From contig NZ_VIWT01000004.1 in the NCBI RefSeq assembly GCF_007829815.1, forward strand, positions 372,001 to 436,000: a stretch of 64,000 nucleotides of DNA, given 5' to 3'. The notes under the pieces were generated by a model. It did no database searches and was not told the DNA's origin. It saw only the letters and a program-made list of their open reading frames with translations. Position 1 is the stretch's first letter. Each line of letters begins with the position of its first letter. This stretch comes from Kitasatospora viridis. Lineage in GTDB: Bacteria > Actinomycetota > Actinomycetes > Streptomycetales > Streptomycetaceae. Shown in pieces: positions 44,399 to 53,215 of this stretch. The position numbers and the translations under genes are program-made.

Positions 44399-45088
44399 GT
44401 GGACGAGCTCGGTGCCGTGCTGGCGGCCAATCAGTACCCGGGGCGCGGCGTGCTCTGGGGCCGCACCGGCGACGGGGCGGTGGTCGGCGCCTACTTCCTG
44501 ACCGGCCGCAGCCCCGCCTCCAAGGCGCGCGAGCTGCGCCGGGTGGACGGCGAGCTGGTGGTCGCGGCGACGGGCACGGGCGAGCACGACCACCTGCGGC
44601 ACTACACGGCCGTGCGGCACGGCGGCGAGCTGCTGGTGTACGGCAACGGCGAGCAGGTGGCCACCGTCGCGGGCCGGTTGGACCAGGGCGCGGCCCCGGC
44701 GGCTGCCCTGGACGGCCTGGACTACGAGCCCGACCCGCCGATCTTCACCCCCCGCCTGACCGTGGTCGCCGACGGCCGCGGCACCGGCCGGGCCTGGTTC
44801 GGCGCCGCCCGCCGCAGCGCCGGCGGCCGCAGCGTGACCGACCGGCTGCAGCTCCAGGTGAGCGCGCCGGACCCGGGCGAGGCCGTGCTGATGACCACCT
44901 ACCAGTACGACGGCACCGAGCTGCGCACCGGTGCGCCGTTCGTCGAGGTCCGTCTGGAGGCGGCCGACCAGCAGCAGCTGCTGTCCGCGATCTGGGATGC
45001 CCTGCCCGCCCAACTGCGGGTGGCCGCAACCGTGTTCGCGCCCGACCGGGTCGACGAGGCGCTGATCGCGATTCCGACTACCGGATGA
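44399..45088 (+). CDS. PurO-like IMP cyclohydrolase family protein
   Basis: A 229-aa protein matching the archaeal-type IMP cyclohydrolase fold (PurO, PF07826 from memory): NQYPGRGVLWGRTGDGAVVGAYFLTGRSPASKAREL at the start, then EHDHLRHYTAVRHGGELLVYGNGEQVATV, then DYEPDPPIFTPRLTVVAD. PurO closes the last ring in IMP synthesis in archaea; bacteria normally use PurH, so the role here is uncertain. GTG 44399 has GGAGG 4 nt upstream. A palindrome, CCGGAT-N1-ATCCGG, spans the stop codon and may aid termination. Confidence 0.78.
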   Translation: MDELGAVLAANQYPGRGVLWGRTGDGAVVGAYFLTGRSPASKARELRRVDGELVVAATGTGEHDHLRHYTAVRHGGELLVYGNGEQVATVAGRLDQGAAPAAALDGLDYEPDPPIFTPRLTVVADGRGTGRAWFGAARRSAGGRSVTDRLQLQVSAPDPGEAVLMTTYQYDGTELRTGAPFVEVRLEAADQQQLLSAIWDALPAQLRVAATVFAPDRVDEALIAIPTTG

Positions 45089-45143
45089 TCCGGCTCTCCC
45101 CCAGAATGGGGGCATGACCCGGCGGACCCGGAGGTAGGGTGGC

Positions 45144-46277
45144 ATGACCCGTTACTGCGTCGATCCCGAGCGGCACGAGCTGATCGCCACCTGGAGCACC
45201 GGCGGCGGCTCGCTCGCGACGCGGATCACGGGACTGCCCGCCACGGCGGAGCCCACCCTGCTGCTGCGGCTGGCCAGAGCGCTGACCCAGCTGTCGGCGG
45301 CGGCCTGGGCCACCTACACCCACCCGGCCTCCTCGGCGGGCTCGTTGGACTCGGAGAGCGAGGGCTGGCGGCGGGAGCAGGAGCGGCAGGCGTTCGCCGA
45401 GGTGGCGCGGGCGCTCACCGATCCGCACCTGCCGCAGGACGGCTCGCTGACCGTCTCGTACAGCCCGCTGATCGAGTCCGCGCACCGCGCCGGCCGCGCC
45501 CTGCACGTCCTCGCCGAGCGGGAGTTGACGGCGGCGGTGCTGGCCGAGGCGGCCACCGAGCTGGCGGCGGTGGAGCAGGCGGAGCTGGGCGACCTGACCG
45601 GGCGGGCCCAGCAGGCCGTGGCGCTCAGCCGGGAGGGCGCCTCGCCGGCCCAGGTCGCGGCGGCGGACCGGCTGTTGGACAAGGACCCGTTCGGGCCGGC
45701 CACGATCTTCTCGGTGATCGACCCGACGGCCGCCGCCGTGGCCGCCGCGCACTGGCTGGGCGCGGCGGCCCAGGTGGCGGCCGAGGTCTCCGGCGAGCCG
45801 CCGGCCGAGGTGGTGCTGGAGGCGGACGCGATCGAGGAACTGCCGCACGAGACACCGACCTTGGTGCTGGAGCTGCTGGAGGCCGGGGTCTCGCCGTACG
45901 ACACGGTGACGGGGCTGGTCCGGCACGCCATGCTGGTGGCGGACGGCACGCTGCCCGATCCGTCCGCGCTGCGCGAGCAGTTGGAGGCGCTGGAGGAGGA
46001 CCTGGCCGACTGCTCCGAGGAGGAGCGCGCCGAGGCGCTCGGCCCGGGGCTGCGGCTGACCCCGCTGGACCCGCGCCGCCCGGCCCGCGACCTGCTGGAG
46101 GACCTGCTGGCCGGGATCCACGGCTGCTGGCTGCTCTTCGACGACCACACCGAGCACACCGAGCCGGTGGCGGCGGGCGACGAGGAGGGCGAGCGGGCCG
46201 AGCAGTACCGCAGCCGGGAGCGGTTCGCCGGGCTGGTCCGCGAGCGCGCCGCCGCCCACCGCGACCGGCTGATCTGA
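45144..46277 (+). CDS. Conserved hypothetical acidic protein
   Basis: A 377-aa, strongly acidic, helix-rich protein without signal peptide or membrane span. It begins MTRYCVDPERHELIATWSTG, a strand-loop-strand, then long Ala/Leu/Glu helices (AVLAEAATELAAVEQAELGDLTGRAQQAVALSREG). A GGAGGTAGGG box precedes the ATG, and the gene starts 55 nt after the PurO-like gene, so the two may be co-transcribed. No family is recognised and no catalytic motif is visible. Confidence 0.7.
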   Translation: MTRYCVDPERHELIATWSTGGGSLATRITGLPATAEPTLLLRLARALTQLSAAAWATYTHPASSAGSLDSESEGWRREQERQAFAEVARALTDPHLPQDGSLTVSYSPLIESAHRAGRALHVLAERELTAAVLAEAATELAAVEQAELGDLTGRAQQAVALSREGASPAQVAAADRLLDKDPFGPATIFSVIDPTAAAVAAAHWLGAAAQVAAEVSGEPPAEVVLEADAIEELPHETPTLVLELLEAGVSPYDTVTGLVRHAMLVADGTLPDPSALREQLEALEEDLADCSEEERAEALGPGLRLTPLDPRRPARDLLEDLLAGIHGCWLLFDDHTEHTEPVAAGDEEGERAEQYRSRERFAGLVRERAAAHRDRLI

Positions 46278-46301
46278 CGATTCCGGGCTGGCGGATCCGA
46301 G

Positions 46302-46331
46302 CTGACACCGCCTCAGCAGCACTGCTAGCGT
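46302..46331 (+). promoter_or_regulatory. Promoter of the GNAT gene, likely leaderless transcript
   Basis: CTGACA (46,302-46,307) and TAGCGT (46,326-46,331) are 18 bp apart, a good -35/-10 pair. The ATG of the next gene is 6 nt after the -10 element, so transcription probably begins at the start codon. Confidence 0.6.
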
Positions 46332-46337
46332 GCGCCG

Positions 46338-46823
46338 ATGGAGATCCGTGTCGCGACGGCCGAGGACTGGCCGCGCATCTTCCCGTTCTACGCCTCGACC
46401 ATGGCCGAGGGCCGGACCTACGCGTTCCCGCTCCGGCAGACCCTGGAGGAGGCCCGCTCCTGGTGGATGGAGCAGCCGCCCGGGCGCACCGTGGTCGCGG
46501 TCGAGGGCGGCGCGGTGGTCGGCTCGGCCAAGATGGGCCCGAACCGGTCGGGCCACGGCGCGCACATCGGCACCGCCTCCTTCCTGGTCGATCCCGCGCA
46601 CCGGGGCCGGGGCATCGGCCGGGCGCTGGGCGAGCACGTGATCGACTGGCACCGCGCCGAGGGCTTCCACGGCATCCAGTTCAACGCCGTGGTGGCCGCC
46701 AACGCCCCGGCCGTGCACCTGTGGCAGTCGCTGGGCTTCGAGATCCTCGGCACCGTGCCGGAGGCCTTCGCCCACCCGGACCAGGGGCTGGTGGGGCTGC
46801 ACCTGATGTACCGCAAGCTCTGA
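46338..46823 (+). CDS. GNAT-family N-acetyltransferase
   Basis: A 161-aa protein with full GNAT core: IRVATAEDWPRIFPFYASTMAEG at the start, VVAVEGGAVVGSAKMGPN, acetyl-CoA loop FLVDPAHRGRGIGRALGEHVIDWHRAEG, and motif B FNAVVAANAPAVHLWQSLGFEILGTVPEAF. The last segment is typical of phosphinothricin or L-amino-acid acetyltransferase relatives. No ribosome site; the -10 box 6 nt upstream implies a leaderless mRNA. It converges on an Lrp/AsnC gene with a 3-nt gap. Confidence 0.88.
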   Translation: MEIRVATAEDWPRIFPFYASTMAEGRTYAFPLRQTLEEARSWWMEQPPGRTVVAVEGGAVVGSAKMGPNRSGHGAHIGTASFLVDPAHRGRGIGRALGEHVIDWHRAEGFHGIQFNAVVAANAPAVHLWQSLGFEILGTVPEAFAHPDQGLVGLHLMYRKL

Positions 46824-46826
46824 CGC

Positions 46827-47801
46827 TCAGTCAGCCGGCCGGAGCAGTCCGGTGCGTTTGACCGAACTGAGGATCGGCGTCACCTCCAAGGCCCGCACAT
46901 CGTCGAGCGCGCCGACGGTGCCGGTGAGGAAGTCGTAGAGCCCGCCCAGGTCCTCGGCGGCCACGGCGACCAGCAGGTTGGCCGCGCCGGTGGTCGCGGC
47001 GGCGAACCGCACCTGCGGGTGCCGGCTGAGCCGCTGCCCGGTGCCGTCCAGGCTGCCGGGTCCGGTGGTGATCCAGAGCAGCGCCTCGCTGCCGACCCCG
47101 AGCAGCCGCAGGTCCACCTCGGTGGCCAGGCGCAGCAGGTGCGCGCCGAGCAGCAGGTCCAGGCGGCGGCGCACGGTGGTGGCGGAGCTGCCGAGCCGGG
47201 CGGCGAGTTCGGTGCAGCCGGCCCGGGCGTCGGCGGTCAGCTGGTCGATCAGCCGGGCGTCCAGCGGTCCGGGCTCGGGCGCGGGGGCGGGCTCGGGCGG
47301 GACTGGGGTGAGTGCGGCGTACTGGTCCTCGGTCAGCAGGCCGGCGCTCCAGCTGAAGCCGGCAGGGTGCACCTTCATCAGGTCGTGGGCGTCCCAGGAC
47401 AGCACGTCGGCGGTGGCGGGCAGGTCGCGCAGCAGCAGGGCGGTGCGGGCCTGCGGGCCTTCGAGGAAGAGCACGCTGCTGATCTCGTTGCCGCCGCCGA
47501 GCACGTCCACCCACACGGTGTCGGGCCGGCGCGCGAGTCCGGCGGCGATCGCCTTGATCCGGCTGGGCCGGCAGCGGATCCGCAGCGCGATCGGCACCAG
47601 CCCGGGATGCCGGGCGGGGTTGCGGACGGCGGTCGGGCGCAGCACCCCGGAGTGCAGCAGCGGGGCGGCCCGGCGGACCACGGTGCGTTCGGAGACGCCC
47701 AGCACCTCGGCGACGGTGCGCCAGGAGGCCCGGGGCGCGGCCATCAGCACGGCGGCGATCCGGCGGTCGATGGCATCCAGCACGGGCTGCACCTGTCTCA
47801 C
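46827..47801 (-). CDS. Lrp/AsnC-family regulator with two tandem modules
   Basis: About 324 aa. Two AsnC-type helix-turn-helix units are present: DAIDRRIAAVLMAAPRASWRTVAEVLGVSERTVVRRA near the start, and LDARLIDQLTADARAGCTELAARLGSSATTVRRRLDLLL near the middle. Each is followed by an RAM-like ligand domain, so the protein resembles a fused Lrp dimer, a form common in streptomycetes. Start GTG 47801 or GTG 47792, the latter with GGAAG 8 nt upstream. Divergent from a carboxylesterase gene across a gap carrying 15-bp repeats, which may be its binding sites. Confidence 0.85.
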   Translation of the reverse strand: MRQVQPVLDAIDRRIAAVLMAAPRASWRTVAEVLGVSERTVVRRAAPLLHSGVLRPTAVRNPARHPGLVPIALRIRCRPSRIKAIAAGLARRPDTVWVDVLGGGNEISSVLFLEGPQARTALLLRDLPATADVLSWDAHDLMKVHPAGFSWSAGLLTEDQYAALTPVPPEPAPAPEPGPLDARLIDQLTADARAGCTELAARLGSSATTVRRRLDLLLGAHLLRLATEVDLRLLGVGSEALLWITTGPGSLDGTGQRLSRHPQVRFAAATTGAANLLVAVAAEDLGGLYDFLTGTVGALDDVRALEVTPILSSVKRTGLLRPAD

Positions 47802-47911
47802 TTCCGTCGGATTTCCATGATCGTTGGCGTACTTCGCGAAGCCGACACCTGGCTCCTCGCCGGTATCCGCCGTCCGACTGTAGACCTGAGGAGTCCCCGG
47901 CCAACAGGGCA

Positions 47912-47971
47912 ACGACCAAGAGGGCGAGGACCAACGGGGCTACGACCAGCGGGGCGACGACCAGCGGGACG
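47912..47971. repeat. 15-bp direct repeats in a divergent promoter
   Basis: Four adjacent 15-bp units with consensus ACGACCAGCGGGGCG, with degenerate copies on both sides. They fill the space between the Lrp/AsnC gene and the esterase gene, ending 18 nt before the esterase ATG. Confidence 0.7.
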
Positions 47972-47989
47972 ACAGGAAGGGCGGCAGCG

Positions 47990-49396
47990 ATGAGCACGAA
48001 CGAACGGCCCGTGGTGGAGACCGAGTCGGGCAGCGTCCGGGGGGTGGTCGAGGGCGCGGTCGCCGCGTTCCGGGGCGTCCCGTACGCGGCCTCCCCGGTG
48101 GGCGTGCGGCGGTTCGCCGCGCCCGCGCCGCACCCGGGGTGGCCGGGGGTGCGGGACGCGGCCCGGCCGGGACCGGCCGTCCCGCAGGACCCGTCCCGGC
48201 TGGAGGCGGTGATGGGCACCCGGGTGCCGGACTGGGCCGAGGACGGCTCACTGACCGTCAACGTCTGGGCGCCGCGCGGGGCGCAGGACCGGCCGGTGCT
48301 GGTCTGGTTCCACGGCGGCGGGTTCACCAGCGGCAGCGGCGGCTGGAGCTGGTACGACGGCGGCCGGCTGGCGGCGGCCGGCGACGTGGTGGTGGTGACC
48401 GCCAACTACCGCCTCGGGCCGCTCGGTTACCTGCACCTGCCGGAGGAGGGCGTGGAGAACCTGGGGGTGCGCGACCAGGCGGCGGTGCTCGGCTGGGTGC
48501 GGCGCAACATCGCGGCGTTCGGCGGGGACCCGCGCGGCCTGACGGTGGGCGGGCAGTCGGCCGGGGCGTTCTCCGCGCTCTACCTGGCGCTGGATCCGCT
48601 GACCGGCCCGCTGGTCGACCGGGTGATCACCCAGAGCGGCCCGTGGGGGCTCGCGCCGCAGGACCCCGGCGAGGCGGCGGAGCGCAGCCGCCGCCTGCTC
48701 GCCCTGCTCGGCGTCACCGGTGCGGCCGCGCTGCGCGAGGTGCCGGCGGACCGGTTGCTTGCCGCCTACCGCGAGCTGGCCGGCGAGCTCTCCCGAGCCG
48801 GCGACGTGGCGCCGCCGCTCTACCCGGTGCTCGGCGGGTTCGGCGTGCCCGAGCGGTGGGAGCGGGCGGTGGCGGCCGGCCGACTGGACGGCAAGGCGCT
48901 GCTGACCGGCACCACCGAGGACGAGATGACGGCCTTCTTCGCCTTCGACCCCCGGGTGCGGGCCCTCACCTTCGAGCAGGCGCGGGCCCTCGCCGGCGAC
49001 CGGGCGGGCCGGTTCGACCAGTTGGCGGCGGCCGGCCCGGCCGCGGCCCTGACCGGGGTGGCGACCGAGCGCTTCTTCCGCGACGGCACGACGGCCATCG
49101 CCGACCACCACGCGGCTGCCGGGCACCCCGCCTACGTCTACCAGTTCGACCGGAGCCCCGACCCGGACCCGCAGCGCCTGGGCGCCGCGCACTGCGCCGA
49201 GCTGCCGTTCTTCTTCGACACCCTCGACGCCTACCCCGACAGCCCGATGCTCGGCGCCCCCTCCCCCGCCGCCCGCGAGCTGGCCCGCACCTTCTCCCGG
49301 GCGGCCGCCTCCTTCACCGCCACCGGCCGCCCCGAGGCCCCCGACTGGCAGCCGTACCGGCCGGGGGACCAGCTGACGGTGCGTCACTTCGGCTGA
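47990..49396 (+). CDS. Type B carboxylesterase
   Basis: A 468-aa alpha/beta hydrolase. It opens with VVETESGSVRGVVEGAVAAFRGVPYAASP, typical of this family. Oxyanion hole FHGGGF (107-112), nucleophile elbow GGQSAG with Ser190, acid region GTTEDEM, and the His motif GAAHCAELPFFF are all present, so the triad is intact. Length is near the family norm and no signal peptide is seen, so it acts in the cytoplasm on esters of unknown origin. Divergent from the Lrp-type regulator, which probably controls it. Confidence 0.92.
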   Translation: MSTNERPVVETESGSVRGVVEGAVAAFRGVPYAASPVGVRRFAAPAPHPGWPGVRDAARPGPAVPQDPSRLEAVMGTRVPDWAEDGSLTVNVWAPRGAQDRPVLVWFHGGGFTSGSGGWSWYDGGRLAAAGDVVVVTANYRLGPLGYLHLPEEGVENLGVRDQAAVLGWVRRNIAAFGGDPRGLTVGGQSAGAFSALYLALDPLTGPLVDRVITQSGPWGLAPQDPGEAAERSRRLLALLGVTGAAALREVPADRLLAAYRELAGELSRAGDVAPPLYPVLGGFGVPERWERAVAAGRLDGKALLTGTTEDEMTAFFAFDPRVRALTFEQARALAGDRAGRFDQLAAAGPAAALTGVATERFFRDGTTAIADHHAAAGHPAYVYQFDRSPDPDPQRLGAAHCAELPFFFDTLDAYPDSPMLGAPSPAARELARTFSRAAASFTATGRPEAPDWQPYRPGDQLTVRHFG

Positions 49397-49403
49397 GCAG
49401 TGA

Positions 49404-50978
49404 TCAACTCCCGCCCTGCGCCTCGCCGATCAGCGGGAGCCGCACCACCAGGTGCGCGCCACGGCCGACGGGCGGCTCCTCGGCCGCCACGCTGCCGCCC
49501 AGCGTGCCCGCGATGGTGCGCACCAGGGCCAGGCCCAGGCCGGCGCCGCCGGCGGCCCGGTTGCGGGCGGTGTCCAGCCGGACGAACCGGTCGAAGATCC
49601 GCTCGCGGTCGGCGGCCGGGATGCCGGGCCCGTCGTCGTCCACGGTCAGCTCGGCCCAGCCGTCGGCGGTCCGCAGCCGCACCGTCACGGTGCTGCCGGC
49701 GTGCCGGGCGGCGTTGTCCAGCAGGTTGCGCACCAGCCGTCCGACCAGCACCTCGCGGCCCGGCACGGTGGCCTCGGCCAGCTCGAACCGGTAGGCCGGC
49801 ACCCGGTCGAGGTGGGCCCGCTCGGCGAGCTGCTCCGCCACCAGGTCGTGCAGCTCGACGCTCCCCGGCTCCCGCGCGACCGCACCGGCTGCCCCCTGCG
49901 CCCCCGCCCGGCCGGCCTCCTCGGTGCGGGCGAGCAGCAGCAGGTCGTCGGCCAGCTCCTGGAGCCGCTCGGTCTCGGCCAGCGCGCCGGCCGCCACGGC
50001 CGGCCAGTCGGCCTGCTCCGGGTGGGCGAGCGGCACTTCCAGCGAACTGCGCAGCGCGGCCAGCGGGCTGCGCAGCTCGTGCGAGGCGTCCGCGACCAGT
50101 CGGCGCTGCTCGGTGAGCGAGCGTTCCAGCTGGTCCAGCGTGTCGTTGGTGGTCTCGGCCAGCCGGGCGATCCGGTCCCGGCCCGGGGGCACCGGCACCC
50201 GCTCGTGGTAGGCGCCGTCGCCGATCTCGGCCATCCGGCGCCGGATCGACTCGACCGGCCGCAGCGCCAGGCCGGTGACCAGCCAGGCGGTGAGCGCGAC
50301 GCAGAGCGAGGCGGCGGGCGCGAGGTAGCGCAGCAGGCTGGTGACGGCGGCGGCGGTCTTGTCGGCCTCCTGCGGGTCGACCATCACGTAGATGGTGAGC
50401 GACTGGTTGGGCAGGCCGACGACCCCGGAGTACTGCGCGATCTGGTCGCTGCTCAGCGGGTTGGTGACGCCCCGGTAGAACTGCAGGGTGCGGCCCTTGA
50501 GCGCGCTCGACTCCGGACCGGGTCCGAGGCCGGGCGGGAACGTCGCCGTGATCGGGCCGAAGGGGTTCACCCGGTCGGGGTGTTCCGTCATCTCCTGGTC
50601 GAGCGCCACCTCGTCCTGCGGGGTGAACGGCACCAGACCGGTGCGGTAGGCGCCGGTCTCGTACACCTGGAACATCTTGTTGGACCGCAGCCAGCGTCCG
50701 TCGACCGTCATCACCACGTAGGTGGCGTCCTGGTAGGACTCGTCGGGGCTGTTCGGGATCTTGGACTGCACGTTCTCCACGGCCGTCCCGGCCCGTTCCC
50801 GGGCCCGGCCGAGCAGTTGGCGGTGCACCGAGTCCTCGACCCAGAGCGCGATCACCGAGAAGGCGATCGCCGAGGCGATCAGCGCGCCGAGCGCGGCGCG
50901 GGCCCGCACGCCCGGCCAGGGCAGCCAGGACGGTATGCCGAGCGGCCGCCTTCCCATCGGCCTGCGGTCACCGCTCAT
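49404..50978 (-). CDS. Two-component sensor histidine kinase
   Basis: A 524-aa HK. Membrane spans at about 28-46 and 218-238 flank an extracellular sensor of about 170 residues. A HAMP-like linker follows (LRPVESIRRRMAEIGDG), then the H-box DASHELRSPLAALR with phospho-accepting His300, N-box NLLDNAARHA, and G-boxes DDDGPGIP and GAGLGLALV. ATG 50978 overlaps the response-regulator gene by 11 nt, so the two are coupled. The stimulus is unknown. Regulated genes may include the divergent DUF2079 gene, whose promoter carries phased TCAG repeats. Confidence 0.93.
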   Translation of the reverse strand: MSGDRRPMGRRPLGIPSWLPWPGVRARAALGALIASAIAFSVIALWVEDSVHRQLLGRARERAGTAVENVQSKIPNSPDESYQDATYVVMTVDGRWLRSNKMFQVYETGAYRTGLVPFTPQDEVALDQEMTEHPDRVNPFGPITATFPPGLGPGPESSALKGRTLQFYRGVTNPLSSDQIAQYSGVVGLPNQSLTIYVMVDPQEADKTAAAVTSLLRYLAPAASLCVALTAWLVTGLALRPVESIRRRMAEIGDGAYHERVPVPPGRDRIARLAETTNDTLDQLERSLTEQRRLVADASHELRSPLAALRSSLEVPLAHPEQADWPAVAAGALAETERLQELADDLLLLARTEEAGRAGAQGAAGAVAREPGSVELHDLVAEQLAERAHLDRVPAYRFELAEATVPGREVLVGRLVRNLLDNAARHAGSTVTVRLRTADGWAELTVDDDGPGIPAADRERIFDRFVRLDTARNRAAGGAGLGLALVRTIAGTLGGSVAAEEPPVGRGAHLVVRLPLIGEAQGGS

Positions 50979-51645
50979 GCCGCACCAGCCGGTAGCCGAT
51001 CCCGCGCACGGTCTCGATCAGGCAGCCCGCGCCGGCCCGGTCCAACTTGCGCCGCAGCGCGGCCACGTAGACCTCCACGATGTTGACGTCGCCGCGGAAC
51101 GCCGAGTCCCACACGGCGTCCAGGATCTCGGTCTTCGGCACCGCCTGGTCCGGCCGCCGGGCCAGGCACTCCAGCACGCCGAACTCCTTCCCGGTCAGCG
51201 GCAGCAACCGGTCGGCCACGGTGCAGCGGTGGGCCACCGGGTCGATCCGCAGGTCGGCCACCGACAGCACGCTGGGCCGGGTGGCCCCGCCCCGGCGCAG
51301 CAGGGCGCGCAGCCGGGCCGTCAGCACGACGTAGGAGAACGGCTTGGCGAGGAAGTCGTCCGCACCGCAGTCCAGCGCCTCGGCCTCGTCGTACTCGCCG
51401 TTCTTCGCGGTCAGGATCAGAATCGGCACCGCATTGCCCTCGTTGCGCAGTTCGCGGCAGACCCGGAATCCGTTGAGGCCGGGCAGCATCAGATCGAGCA
51501 CGATCGCCGCGTAGTCGCCCTCGCGGGCCCGGGCCAACCCGTGCAGGCCGTCGCCGACCACGTCGACCGCGTAGCCCTCGGCCCGCAGGCCCTGGCCGAG
51601 CGACTGCGCGAGCCGCTCTTCGTCTTCCACCATCAAGAGGCGCAT
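50968..51645 (-). CDS. OmpR-family response regulator
   Basis: A 225-aa regulator from ATG 51645 (MRLLMVEDEE). Receiver acidic pair Asp8/Glu9, phospho-acceptor Asp51 (IVLDLMLPGLNG), conserved Thr (ILTAK) and Lys (LAKPFSY). C-terminal winged helix includes LPLTGKEFGVLECLARRPDQAV and the recognition stretch NIVEVYVAALRRKLDRAG. A TTG 18 nt upstream is an alternative start. It pairs with the histidine kinase overlapping its 3' end. Confidence 0.94.
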   Translation of the reverse strand: MRLLMVEDEERLAQSLGQGLRAEGYAVDVVGDGLHGLARAREGDYAAIVLDLMLPGLNGFRVCRELRNEGNAVPILILTAKNGEYDEAEALDCGADDFLAKPFSYVVLTARLRALLRRGGATRPSVLSVADLRIDPVAHRCTVADRLLPLTGKEFGVLECLARRPDQAVPKTEILDAVWDSAFRGDVNIVEVYVAALRRKLDRAGAGCLIETVRGIGYRLVRHER

Positions 51646-51722
51646 TCCCGCATCGTAGGTCAATTCCGCATTCCCGTGGAATCCCCTTGACCGATCCGCC
51701 GGGAAGGTCCGTCCTGAAAAAT

Positions 51723-51766
51723 CCTCAGGTTCTTTCAGAATCCCTTCAGCGGCCTTTTCCTAATGT
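51723..51766 (+). promoter_or_regulatory. Phased TCAG repeats and -10 box before a leaderless gene
   Basis: TCAG motifs start at 51,725, 51,735 and 51,746, spacing 10 and 11 bp, within pyrimidine-rich CTTTCAG/CCTTCAG contexts. A TAATGT -10 box lies at 51,761-51,766 with no good -35, and GTG 51774 follows 7 nt later. Helically phased direct repeats are the usual form of OmpR-family activator sites. Confidence 0.6.
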
Positions 51767-51773
51767 CGTCCGG

Positions 51774-53198
51774 GTGACTCGTGAACAGCCCGACGACAAC
51801 TCCTGGCCGGTTTCCCTGATTTCCCCGTTCCGCCGAACGGCACGGACTTCTCCAGCATCCTGGAACTCCCTGATCCCGTGGCTGGGCGCACTCCCGATCG
51901 GCCTGTACTTCCTGGCGCTCGCACTGCCGCGCCAATGGCGGATGCAGACCACCGGGTTCGACCTCGGGATATTCGAGGAGGCGGTGCGCGGCTACGCCTC
52001 GGGCCACGCACCGGTGGTGGCGCTCAAGGGCGCCGGATTCGACCAGCTGGGCGACCACTTCAGTCCACTGCTCGCGGTGCTCGCCCCGGTCTACCGGCTC
52101 TTCCCGGGCGCGCAGACCCTGTTGGTCGCCCAGGCCGTGCTGTTCGCCCTCTCGACCGTGCCGGTCACCCGGACCGCCGTCGAACTTCTCGGCCGCGCGA
52201 GGGGCTTGGCCGTCGGTCTGGCGTACGGGCTGTCCTGGGGCCTGTGCCGGGCCGACCTGTTCGACTTCCACGAGGTGGCGCTGGCCGTGCCGTTGGCCGC
52301 CTGGTCGGTGGCGGCGCTGGTCCGGGGACAGCACCGGGCGGCGGTCTGCTGGGCGCTGCCGCTGCTGCTGGTCAAGGAGGACCAGGGGCTGCTGGTGGCC
52401 GGGATCGGCGTGCTGGTCTGGTGGCGCGGCGGGCGCCGGCTCGGCGCGGCCACCGTGCTCGCGGCGGTCGCGGGCACGCTGCTCGCGGTGCTCGTGCTGG
52501 TGCCGGCGTTCAACCCGGGCGGCAGCTACACCTACGCCGCCAACGGCGCCTGGCACGGCGACCCGCTGAACCGGCTGCTGCTGCCCGAAGCCAAGTGGCA
52601 CACCGTCAAGCTGCTGCTGGCACCGACCCTCTTCGTCGCGCTGCGCTCCCCGCTCTGCCTGCTGACGGTGCTGCCGCTGGCGGCCCGGTTCTGGACGACC
52701 AACCCCACCTACTGGAGCACCGGGCTGCACTACAACGCCGTGCTGATGCCGGTGCTCTTCCTGGCCCTGGCGGACGGGCTGCGCCGACTGCCCCGGTGGA
52801 CGGGCCCGGCGGCCCGCGCGATACCGGCGCTCGCCTTGGTGCTCGCCCTGGCGCACGCGCCGCGCCCCGACCTGTCCGGGCCCGACCCGCAGGTGCGCCA
52901 GGCCCGGCAGGTGCTCGCGGTGATCCCGGACGGCGCGACGGTGGCCGCCGCCAACCAGCTGGCGCCGCAACTCACCGACCGCTGCACGGTCTCGCTCTTC
53001 CCCTACCTGACCTACCCCAACGCCGCCGGATCGGTCGGACGCCCGGTGGCCCGCTGGGTGGCGGCGCTCGACCGCCCGGGCGACTTCCCGGTACCGGAGC
53101 CCGACCAGCTCACCGCGCTGGCCGCACTGCCGACGGCCGGCTACCGGGTGGTGGCGGCGGGCGGCGGCGTGACGGTGTACCAGTGGAACGGGAATTGA
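51774..53198 (+). CDS. DUF2079 polytopic membrane protein
   Basis: About 474 aa with around nine membrane spans. DUF2079 features: FDLGIFEEAVRGYASGHAPVV after the first span, GDHFSPLLAVLAPVYRLFPGAQTLLVAQAVLFAL, and DFHEVALAVPLAAWSVAAL; the acidic FDLGIFE and H-rich region resemble GT-C glycosyltransferases, so lipid-linked sugar transfer is a fair guess. The C-terminal 130 residues are outside and soluble. GTG 51774 is preferred because a -10 box lies just upstream, implying a leaderless message. Divergent from the HK/RR pair. Confidence 0.82.
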   Translation: MTREQPDDNSWPVSLISPFRRTARTSPASWNSLIPWLGALPIGLYFLALALPRQWRMQTTGFDLGIFEEAVRGYASGHAPVVALKGAGFDQLGDHFSPLLAVLAPVYRLFPGAQTLLVAQAVLFALSTVPVTRTAVELLGRARGLAVGLAYGLSWGLCRADLFDFHEVALAVPLAAWSVAALVRGQHRAAVCWALPLLLVKEDQGLLVAGIGVLVWWRGGRRLGAATVLAAVAGTLLAVLVLVPAFNPGGSYTYAANGAWHGDPLNRLLLPEAKWHTVKLLLAPTLFVALRSPLCLLTVLPLAARFWTTNPTYWSTGLHYNAVLMPVLFLALADGLRRLPRWTGPAARAIPALALVLALAHAPRPDLSGPDPQVRQARQVLAVIPDGATVAAANQLAPQLTDRCTVSLFPYLTYPNAAGSVGRPVARWVAALDRPGDFPVPEPDQLTALAALPTAGYRVVAAGGGVTVYQWNGN

Positions 53199-53215
53199 CG
53201 ACCAGTCAACTGCCG

